A stretch of 56,703 nt of DNA from Helicobacteraceae bacterium (GTDB taxonomy: Bacteria; Campylobacterota; Campylobacteria; Campylobacterales; SZUA-545), in contig JAIRKM010000009.1 in the NCBI GenBank assembly GCA_031260125.1, positions 1 through 56,703 on the forward strand, in the 5' to 3' direction. The notes beneath the pieces were generated by a model. It was not told where the DNA came from. It searched no databases and was given only the letters and a program-made list of their open reading frames with translations. A program made the position numbers and the translations under genes. Below, one piece after another: positions 50,470-56,703 of this stretch. The first letter of the stretch is position 1; the number at the start of each line of letters is the position of its first letter.

Positions 50470-52194
50470 ATGAGCAAAAGAATAGTAGTTGATCCAGTCA
50501 CCAGAATCGAAGGGCATTTGCGCGTGGAGGTTGTCGTAGATGATAACAACGTCGTAACCGAAGCCTACTCGACCGCTACGCTATGGCGCGGCATAGAGAA
50601 GATATTAAAAGGGCGCGATCCGCGCGACGCGGGCTTTTTTACGCAACGTATTTGCGGAGTTTGCACCTTTTCGCACTACAAGGCAGGAATTGTGGCGGTA
50701 GAGGACGCGCTAGGTATAGCGCCGCCGTTGAACGCCGTTTTGACGCGGACGCTGATGAACGCCGCGTTGTTTTTGCACGATCATCCCGTGCATTTTTACC
50801 AGCTTCACGCGCTTGATTTCGTGGATATTGTCTCCGCGCTTTCAGCCGATCCAAGACGCGCTTCTGACGAGGCGTTCAAATACGCCGACACGCCCTACGC
50901 TTGCGGCGCGGATCATCTCAAAGGCGTAAAGGAACGTGTCGCGGCGTTTGCCAAAAAGGGCGCTTTGGGACCCTTTGCCAACGGCTATTGGAGCCATCCG
51001 ACTTACCATTTAACGCCGGAGCAAAACCTAATAGCGCTTTCACACTATCTCGAATGTTTGCGCATTCAAAGAACCGTCGCGCAAATGATGGCGATCTTCG
51101 GCTCCAAGCAGCCTCACCCACAAAGCCTCTCGGTGGGCGGCGTAACCTGTGTTATGGATCTGCTCGATCCAGCGCGGCTTGGCGAATATCTCGTTAAGTT
51201 TCAAGAGATAGCGGATTTTATCAACCGCGCTTACTATCCCGATCTGGTGATGGCGGGCAAAGCCTACGCCAAAGAGCCAAGCGTCGTCGGCGACGTGGGA
51301 ACGCCCAACCTCTTCACCGTCAAAGAATTTCAGCTTGGCGCGAACGAATGGCTTTTTGACAGCGGCATCATCCTCAACGGCGATATCAGCAAGGTGCATG
51401 AAGTCGATGAAAACAAGATCACCGAAGAGGCGACGAGATCGTGGTATAAAAATGACGCGGCTTTGCACCCTTACGAGGGCGAAACCGATCCAAACTACAC
51501 GGGTTTCAAAGAGGGCGATACGATCGACGGGAACGGCAAAAACGTCAAAGCGCCGCTGATCGATGAAAAGGGTAAATACTCGTGGATCAAAGCGCCTCGC
51601 TACGACGGCATGCCTATGCAGGTAGGACCGTTGGCAAACATTGTCGTCAACTACGTCAAGGGCAACGAAAAGGTAGGCAAAGTTGTCGAAGGCTTCCTCA
51701 AAGACACAGGATTGCCTGTCGGCGCGGTATTCTCCACGCTTGGGCGCACCGCCTGCCGTATGATTGAGGCGAAGGTGATCGCCGATAACGCTCTTGCGGC
51801 GTTTAACAATCTCGTCGCCAATCTCAAGGTCGATCAATCCACCTATGCGCCTTATACTATCGATAAAAATAGAGAGTATCGGGGGCGTTATATAGGCCAT
51901 GTGCCGCGAGGGACGCTTAGCCACTGGGTAAGGATCAAAAACGGCGTGATAGAAAACTATCAAGCCATCGTGCCTTCCACGTGGAACGCTTCGCCAAAAG
52001 ACGCGCGAAATCAACGCGGCTCTTACGAGGAGTGCCTGATCGGGTTAAAGATAGCCGATCTATCCAAACCGCTGGAAATTATCCGCAAGATTCACTCCTA
52101 CGATCCGTGCATAGCCTGCGCGGTTCATGTGATGGACGCGCGCGGGGCGGAGCTTGGTTCGCATAAAGTCGCGCTAGACGGCGCGGTCTGTTAA
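50470..52194 (+). CDS. hydB: Uptake [NiFe] hydrogenase large subunit
   Basis: A 574-residue catalytic subunit. Ni–Fe ligands are complete: RICGVCTFSHY (C62, C65) near the N-terminus and DPCIACAVH (C547, C550, H553) near the C-terminus. A 21-residue peptide after H553 is the expected maturation tail removed by the HydD protease. Other family features: RIEGHLRVEV and SVGGVTC. It is exported with HydA by the Tat pathway without its own signal. AGGAG-type ribosome-binding site ahead. Confidence 0.97.
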   Translation: MSKRIVVDPVTRIEGHLRVEVVVDDNNVVTEAYSTATLWRGIEKILKGRDPRDAGFFTQRICGVCTFSHYKAGIVAVEDALGIAPPLNAVLTRTLMNAALFLHDHPVHFYQLHALDFVDIVSALSADPRRASDEAFKYADTPYACGADHLKGVKERVAAFAKKGALGPFANGYWSHPTYHLTPEQNLIALSHYLECLRIQRTVAQMMAIFGSKQPHPQSLSVGGVTCVMDLLDPARLGEYLVKFQEIADFINRAYYPDLVMAGKAYAKEPSVVGDVGTPNLFTVKEFQLGANEWLFDSGIILNGDISKVHEVDENKITEEATRSWYKNDAALHPYEGETDPNYTGFKEGDTIDGNGKNVKAPLIDEKGKYSWIKAPRYDGMPMQVGPLANIVVNYVKGNEKVGKVVEGFLKDTGLPVGAVFSTLGRTACRMIEAKVIADNALAAFNNLVANLKVDQSTYAPYTIDKNREYRGRYIGHVPRGTLSHWVRIKNGVIENYQAIVPSTWNASPKDARNQRGSYEECLIGLKIADLSKPLEIIRKIHSYDPCIACAVHVMDARGAELGSHKVALDGAVC

Positions 52195-52206
52195 AGGAGG
52201 CTTGAC

Positions 52207-52896
52207 ATGGCTAAAGAGGCTGTTGAACTAAGAGAGGCGGAAGTCGAGTTTAGCGTCCTAACGCGCGCGCTGCATTGGCTTCGTTTCGTCGCTATCGTCG
52301 CGCTGACGATCACGGGCTTTTATATTGGCGCCGTTTTCGTATCTCCGTCGATTTCGGGCGAACCCAACCTATTCCTCAACGCGAGAATGCGTATGTGGCA
52401 CGAGATATTCGGCTTTGTCCTTGTTGCGATCACGCTGTTTAAGATTTACTACTTTTTCGCCTCCAAACACAAGGCGGAAAGGCTGGAGCGCGGCTCGTTT
52501 GGCGACGCGCTAAGCCTCAAAACGTGGATCGCCCAGCTTAAATACTATCTGCTGATCGGTAAGCACCCTCATCTAAAGGGCGTGTATAACCCGCTTCAGT
52601 TTGCGGCGTATGCGGGACTCTACATCGTGTTTTCCCTGCTGTGCCTCACAGGGCTGATTCTATACGTTCACGTATATCACGACGGGCTTGGCGGCGCGCT
52701 CTACGGCGCGATGCGTCCGTTTGAAGCTCTTTTTGGCGGGCTTGCCAACGTGCGGACGATACACCATATTTTGATGTGGGTTTTGATCATCTTCCTGCCC
52801 GTGCATATCTATATGGTGATCTTCAATTCGTTAAGGGGCAAAGAGGGCGCGCTGGATTCTATTTTGAGCGGCTTAAAGTTCAAGAAGAAACATTGA
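52207..52896 (+). CDS. hydC: Hydrogenase cytochrome b subunit
   Basis: A 229-residue di-haem cytochrome b that passes electrons from HydA to menaquinone. Four helices are visible, with candidate haem ligands His in VLTRALHWLRFVAI, MWHEIFGFVL, the histidines of YVHVYHDGLGG, and IHHILMWVLIIFLPVHIYMV. The motif HHILMW…PVHIY is characteristic of HupC/HyaC/HydC. Preceded by AAAGGAGG, 12 nt after hydB. Confidence 0.94.
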   Translation: MAKEAVELREAEVEFSVLTRALHWLRFVAIVALTITGFYIGAVFVSPSISGEPNLFLNARMRMWHEIFGFVLVAITLFKIYYFFASKHKAERLERGSFGDALSLKTWIAQLKYYLLIGKHPHLKGVYNPLQFAAYAGLYIVFSLLCLTGLILYVHVYHDGLGGALYGAMRPFEALFGGLANVRTIHHILMWVLIIFLPVHIYMVIFNSLRGKEGALDSILSGLKFKKKH

Positions 52897-52900
52897 TCGC

Positions 52901-53440
52901 TTGAAGATACTTCTGCTTGGGATCGGCAATATAATGTTCTCCGACGAGGGTGTCGGAGTTCATTTGAGTCGGCTGATCAAACGTAAATACCGCTTCGCGT
53001 CCGCCGAACACTCGATCGACATAATCGACGGCGGGACGCTGGCGCAACGATTAACGCCTATTATCGTTCAATACGATTACTGCGTTATCTTTGATTGCGT
53101 CAGCGCGGATAACGCCACAGTCGGCGACGTGTTTTTCTTCGACTACGAGGATATGCCGCAGGGCGTTTGCTGGCAGGGCAGCGCGCACGAGGTGGAGATG
53201 CTTCAGACGCTCTCTATGATGGATCTGCTGGGCGACCGCCCCCAAACCAAAATTATCGGCATTATCCCGCAGGTGGTGGGCGGCACCACATTGCAGATGA
53301 CCGACAGTACGCAAAAAGGCGCTCTTGTGATGGAACAGGCGCTGATTACCCACCTGAAAAAGCTTGGCGTGGAAGTTGAGATCGTCGATCCCAATATAAC
53401 GATCCAGCAAGTTGCCGACACATTTGGACAAGAGCCGTGA
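52901..53440 (+). CDS. hydD: Hydrogenase maturation protease
   Basis: A 179-residue HyaD/HybD-type endopeptidase that removes the C-terminal tail of HydB once nickel is inserted. The family motif LLGIGNIMFSDEGVGVHL carries the nickel-sensing acidic residue; the second Asp lies in IFDCVSAD and the His in GSAHEVEM. Starts at TTG, 5 nt after hydC, and overlaps hydE by 4 nt (GTGA). Length normal. Confidence 0.92.
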   Translation: MKILLLGIGNIMFSDEGVGVHLSRLIKRKYRFASAEHSIDIIDGGTLAQRLTPIIVQYDYCVIFDCVSADNATVGDVFFFDYEDMPQGVCWQGSAHEVEMLQTLSMMDLLGDRPQTKIIGIIPQVVGGTTLQMTDSTQKGALVMEQALITHLKKLGVEVEIVDPNITIQQVADTFGQEP

Positions 53441-55023
53441 TTTTAGCCTTTGAGTTTGTCTACGTTTCGCAGAACGCCGTTTTGGAGCATTTTCTGCGGG
53501 CGATCGCGATTGAGGCGAAACGCGAGTTTTATATCAAAAGGCAAAACGAAACGACGACGCTGTTTGTAAGAGGCGAAGAAGACGAGCTAAAAGCCTTTAG
53601 CGATCTGCTTGCCGCCGAGCTGCCGCTGTCGATCTTCCTGCGCGCCGCCTCCGTCAAAGCCGCTGTGGAGTGGAAACCAGACGAGGCAAGCGAGATCGGA
53701 TCGTGCGAAGAGACAATCGGTTTTACGCCAAAAACTCAAGCTCTCGCCGCGCAAAACGGCGATTATACGATCGCGCCTGAAATAGGCAAACAGATCGCGC
53801 TTGATAATATGCCGCCGATCGACGAGACCTTTAGACGTCTGCTTGAAGGCGAAAGCGTCGCGATCGAAAACAAATATACGATTTCGCCGCTAACCGAGCT
53901 TTTTTGCGGAGAAAACGACATTATCGCGCCGACCGATATAGGTTTTGTAGCCAGCGTCGCCGTCGCCAACGAGGAGGATATTCGCGCGCTAGGCTCTCTG
54001 GAGCGGCCGATTTTGAGGCTTCCGACTAACTTGATCTTTGCTTCCAAACACCCAAAAGCGCCGCGTATCATCAACGTTGCGTTAGCGGGCGATTTGTATT
54101 TATATCTTTTGTCGATAAAGCTCGCCGAAAGCGGCGTTAAAGCGATCGCGCTTTGCGGTTACGATCGTCCGCGTGTTACCGCGCTAAAGGATAGAAATAT
54201 AATAATAAGTGGCGTTCAACTTTCGCAAAATGCCGCGCGATTTTTGACGATCAAAGAGCCGCATTTTCGCGCCTTTGCCGCGGCGATCGACGAACGAGGT
54301 TTGCAAAACGAATCTAGTTTAGGGTTTTTCTTTAGCTTACATAGCGACGATCGCGTCGTCTTCAACAGTCCCAAAACGGGCGCGATCGAACTGCTAAAGG
54401 TGGATTTTCCTTCGTCTATCGCCGCTATTTTCAACGCGATAGAAAGCCGCTCCCAAAACGGCGCGAAACTGATAGCCAACTATCGAAAACTCTGCGGCGA
54501 GATAGCGGCGAAGATCGAGCCTATTTCGTTTGAAAACGCGCCGAAAAATATCGCTTCGCTTTGGGCGGTAGCGGGGTTGATTTTGGGTTTTGGCGACGAT
54601 CTAAAATCCTCTTTTAATAAGGCGCTTGAATATATCGCTTTTTATGGCGATCTCAAAGCGCCAAGCGTGGACTACAAACTCCAAGGCGCGCTTATCGATC
54701 CGATCGCGACGCTTTCTAGCGTAATCAGCTTGAAATTAGCCGGCGCGCCTAACGAGGCGCTTGCGTTTTCGTTGTGCGAAAGTCTAGCGCGTTTTTTGGG
54801 CGATCTGCGCGATCTAATAGAAGCGGGTTTAGGCGCGGAAACCGGATTAAAAGAGGCGAGAAACGCAAAGGATTTTCTCGCTTCATTAAGTATCGAGCCG
54901 CCAAAGCATATCTTTTTAATCGGATCGCTCTTTTGCGTTAAAGCGTTTTCGCAGACGGCGCTCAATCATATTTCGCCCGCAAAAACGCCGTTTTTTCCAA
55001 ACGAAACGCCGCTTGAAATATGA
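53437..55023 (+). CDS. hydE: HydE, conserved protein of the Campylobacterota hydrogenase operon
   Basis: A 528-residue cytoplasmic protein, last gene of hydABCDE, equivalent to H. pylori HP0635. It starts at GTG coupled to hydD. The N-terminal part (AFEFVYVSQNAVLEHFLRAI … TLFVRGEEDELKAF) resembles an acylphosphatase-like or small alpha/beta module; the middle segment EDIRALGSLERPILRLPTN recalls the HypF/YrdC-type nucleotide-binding region; the C-terminal half (~310–500) could be Kae1/HypF-like. Those domain matches are impressions only. Deletion in H. pylori is reported to affect hydrogenase activity. The HypF-like pattern would fit a role in cofactor maturation. Confidence 0.82.
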   Translation: MILAFEFVYVSQNAVLEHFLRAIAIEAKREFYIKRQNETTTLFVRGEEDELKAFSDLLAAELPLSIFLRAASVKAAVEWKPDEASEIGSCEETIGFTPKTQALAAQNGDYTIAPEIGKQIALDNMPPIDETFRRLLEGESVAIENKYTISPLTELFCGENDIIAPTDIGFVASVAVANEEDIRALGSLERPILRLPTNLIFASKHPKAPRIINVALAGDLYLYLLSIKLAESGVKAIALCGYDRPRVTALKDRNIIISGVQLSQNAARFLTIKEPHFRAFAAAIDERGLQNESSLGFFFSLHSDDRVVFNSPKTGAIELLKVDFPSSIAAIFNAIESRSQNGAKLIANYRKLCGEIAAKIEPISFENAPKNIASLWAVAGLILGFGDDLKSSFNKALEYIAFYGDLKAPSVDYKLQGALIDPIATLSSVISLKLAGAPNEALAFSLCESLARFLGDLRDLIEAGLGAETGLKEARNAKDFLASLSIEPPKHIFLIGSLFCVKAFSQTALNHISPAKTPFFPNETPLEI

Positions 55024-55038
55024 TACCGTTATGACCGT

Positions 55039-55374
55039 CTATTGATCTTTGAGAAGGGCGGTAAGCGCCGCAAGAGAGATAACGATCGGAAACCAGATCA
55101 ACGCTAACGCGCCGCTTTTTGTTTTAAGATGTTTTTTTAGCGCGTTTTTGTTTTTGACAATATGAAACATGGACAGCGAAGCGAAGCAGACGCCGCTTAT
55201 TACATGCGCCGCAGTTACAAAGCTCATCATAAACAGCAGATACAGAGGAACCTCCGCCGCGTTTTCAAATACCGCTTCACCAACCGCCTCGCCAATTTCT
55301 ATAATCAGCCCCGTGCCAAAAAGCGTAACGATACATATAAGCAGGCTGATCGATATGAACGATTGGCTGCTCAT
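55039..55374 (-). CDS. Small membrane protein, possible cytochrome b-like (DUF4405-type) partner of the ferredoxin
   Basis: About 111 residues with three hydrophobic helices: ISISLLICIVTLFGTGLII, LYLLFMMSFVTAAHVISGVCFASLSMFHIV and GALALIWFPIVISLAALTALL. The second has two His (AAHVISG and MFHIV) spaced along one face, as in small haem-binding DUF4405/cytochrome b proteins. The ATG at 55374 overlaps the ferredoxin stop (ATGA). The longer open frame is rejected because it runs through the ferredoxin gene. It converges on hydE with 15 nt between stops. Confidence 0.6.
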   Translation of the reverse strand: MSSQSFISISLLICIVTLFGTGLIIEIGEAVGEAVFENAAEVPLYLLFMMSFVTAAHVISGVCFASLSMFHIVKNKNALKKHLKTKSGALALIWFPIVISLAALTALLKDQ

Positions 55375-55670
55375 AACGCCCTGCCGGTTATGTCCGATAT
55401 ATTGAAGCCGCGCCTTGAGAGTATCTTTTCTAGCGAATCGGTAAGCGTTCGGCTGAATACGCCGCTTGGACATACTTTAATACACCCTTCGCAGCCGGTG
55501 CAGCTATCGGCGTCTTTAATATAAATATGCCTGTGCCATAAAAACGCCCTTTTGCCTATCACCCGTTTTGGGCAGGCTCTTATGCATCTCCAGCAAGCTG
55601 TGCAGTTTCTCGGATTTGCCCATATATGATCCGTGCGAATCTTTCGCAGGATCCGTTGCGCGCTTTTCAT
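55371..55670 (-). CDS. Ferredoxin with two 4Fe–4S motifs
   Basis: A 99-residue protein with two complete cluster motifs, CTACWRCIRACP (~residues 23–34) and CTGCEGCIKVCP (~57–68). The N-terminus is basic without a signal peptide, so it is probably cytoplasmic or membrane-peripheral. AAGGAG lies 6 nt before the ATG. It is co-transcribed with the small membrane protein, suggesting a membrane electron-transfer pair. Its place beside the hydrogenase operon, though on the other strand, makes a link with H2 or quinone metabolism plausible but unproven. Confidence 0.88.
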   Translation of the reverse strand: MKSAQRILRKIRTDHIWANPRNCTACWRCIRACPKRVIGKRAFLWHRHIYIKDADSCTGCEGCIKVCPSGVFSRTLTDSLEKILSRRGFNISDITGRAL

Positions 55671-56035
55671 TTTTGCTCCTTATTACGCGATCGATGCGCC
55701 TCAAAGCGTAACGACGGTTACACTTATAAAGCGCCAAATTGTACCCGCGCCAATCTGAGATGTCAAGAGGCAAAACGAGAAAAATGCGCAAAAAACGAAC
55801 GGCAAAGCGCCGCTGATCAGAGTTACCTTATCTTTCGCCGCTACGCGGGAGTAGGGAAGAGGGTTCGACCTCAACGGTGGGCGTAGCCACGTTATTTGAT
55901 AATGGTTCTGTAAATCATTAAAATGGCTCATGAGCGCATGGTGATTAAATAAATGGCACAACCAAATGACAGAAACAAAGGTTTTTTAGCTAACATTCTT
56001 ACGTTTTCACATCTCAATAGAGGAAAGGTTTCAAG
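55671..56035 (+). promoter_or_regulatory. Intergenic region upstream of the porin gene
   Basis: No convincing gene in these 365 nt. The last ~150 nt are AT-rich. A possible −10 (TAACAT, 55991–55996) after a T-rich stretch would start the porin transcript with a ~35-nt leader ending in AGAGGAAAGG. A perfect palindrome GCTCATGAGC lies at 55925–55934, and AATG/CATT arms flank it upstream. On the minus strand TTTATAAG near 55727 may be the −10 of the ferredoxin operon. Confidence 0.4.
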
Positions 56036-56703
56036 ATGAAGAAGATCAGCATAGTTGCGGCGCTTGCGCTGCTTGGCTCTGCCGCTTTTGCGGCCGGCGA
56101 AACTTCGATCGAGGGGGTTATCTACGGCGATCTGACCAGCTATTCGGAAGATCAGACTAACGGCGAAAAACAGAGCCATTTCTTGAACGGCTCGGTCAAT
56201 ATCGGCTTTTCTTCGGGCGATGTTTACAACGGGCTGAGCTTTAATCTCGGCGCGCGCGGAAATCGCAAGATTTTAGAAAAAGAGACCGGCGACTGGGGCG
56301 ATCCGACAAACTTTGATTCGACGGTTTTCCATACCGCCAACCTGACCTACTCTAACGATCTGCTCACGGTTGTAGCCGGACGGCAGGAGATCGCGCTGGA
56401 GTGGCTGGGCGACTATCACGAGGCGATTGTGGGCATCCTCAAGCCTTCCGAGATTGTAACGGTTATCGCCGGCTATACGGGCAAATACGCCGAAAGCGAT
56501 TACGACGGCTACTATGCCAGCTTTGCGGACGTTATTCCAAATGGTAAGCAAGGCGCTTATGTAATAGAAGCGATCGTCTCGCCCGTAGAGGGTTTGTCGA
56601 TTGAGCCTTGGTTTTACTATGTGCCGGACGCGGCGGATTGGTTTGGCGGCAAGTTGGCTTACGGCAACGATCTGTTTGACGTAAGCGGTTCTTATACCAT
56701 CTC
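56036..56703 (+). CDS. Outer-membrane porin (Opr/major outer membrane protein type), 3' end missing
   Basis: The frame is open to the end of the window (222 residues seen). A classic signal peptide MKKISIVAALALLGSAAFA precedes the mature start AGETSIEGVIYGDLTSY. The rest alternates Tyr/Phe/Gly-rich strands (FNLGARGNRKI, LLTVVAGRQEIALEWLGDYHEAIVG, LSIEPWFYYVPDA), the pattern of Campylobacterota OprD-like porins (~400 residues), where the VVAGRQ segment is usual. AGAGGAAAGG stands ahead of the ATG. The long AT-rich leader fits a strongly expressed gene. Confidence 0.85.
   Translation, partial: MKKISIVAALALLGSAAFAAGETSIEGVIYGDLTSYSEDQTNGEKQSHFLNGSVNIGFSSGDVYNGLSFNLGARGNRKILEKETGDWGDPTNFDSTVFHTANLTYSNDLLTVVAGRQEIALEWLGDYHEAIVGILKPSEIVTVIAGYTGKYAESDYDGYYASFADVIPNGKQGAYVIEAIVSPVEGLSIEPWFYYVPDAADWFGGKLAYGNDLFDVSGSYTI

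Noticed and set aside
51040-52014. Long open frame (324 codons) on the minus strand inside hydB
   Set aside because: Antisense of a clearly identified gene in GC-rich sequence; composition is Arg/His/Val-rich with no recognisable motif.

Overview
The window comes from a chromosome of a Campylobacterota (epsilonproteobacterial) organism with fairly high GC for the group. Three things support this. Gene order matches Campylobacter/Helicobacter blocks: p19 iron locus; fbp–small Cys protein–metG; pyrH–rpoZ–spoT–tyrS–nitronate monooxygenase–amidase; flhA–Rrf2 regulator–rpsO; HP0268-like–miaB–DUF374 divergent from nusA; hydABCDE. The protein families are typical of the group (P19, Csd4/Pgp1, HydE, HP0268). 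No phage, insertion sequence, CRISPR array, rRNA or tRNA gene was seen. Genes are densely packed, with many 1–17 nt overlaps and many TTG/GTG starts. Homologies are from recognition by eye and memory of the families; no database search was run.

Layout. 1–4845: an iron-uptake locus (P19 tail, DUF2318 membrane protein, two FtsX-type permeases, one ATPase). 4944–7295: a copper P-type ATPase of the CcoI type. 7349–9524: a HemN-like radical SAM protein followed by a second radical SAM protein with a Cys-rich tail. 9533–12793: an orphan MlaF-like ATPase with prmC, a HAD phosphatase, a DUF4149 membrane protein and a small outer-membrane barrel. 12877–18732: fapA, fbp, a 4-Cys small protein, metG and a MurF-N-like protein. 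18754–22320: a DUF1538 membrane protein, a PII-like protein, a CBS protein and a Csd4-type carboxypeptidase. 22444–24222: an EAL–CBS–GGDEF protein. 24361–33712: pyrH to amidase, then a flavoprotein, a glycosyltransferase and a flavin reductase.

33795–37498 is a divergent iron-acquisition pair, a TonB-dependent receptor and a PepSY membrane protein, with two Fur-box-like sites between them. The receptor's signal-peptide coding region holds a run of 12 C (12 G in the mRNA sense) that leaves the gene out of frame as sequenced; 10 or 13 would restore it. This is the strongest unusual signal here and looks like a phase-variable ON/OFF switch.

37587–40171 is flhA with an Rrf2 regulator, followed by rpsO, cmoA and tilS. 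42218–47781 is an eight-gene, almost fully overlapping minus-strand operon running from an HP0268-like protein and miaB through an acyltransferase, a membrane protein and a tyrosine recombinase to three PilM/PilN/PilO-like proteins. 47908–49014 is nusA. 49318–55023 is the uptake [NiFe] hydrogenase operon hydABCDE, followed on the other strand by a ferredoxin and a small membrane protein. The window ends inside an outer-membrane porin.

Taken together the genes suggest an iron-regulated, flagellated, c-di-GMP-signalling, H2-oxidising microaerobe or anaerobe.
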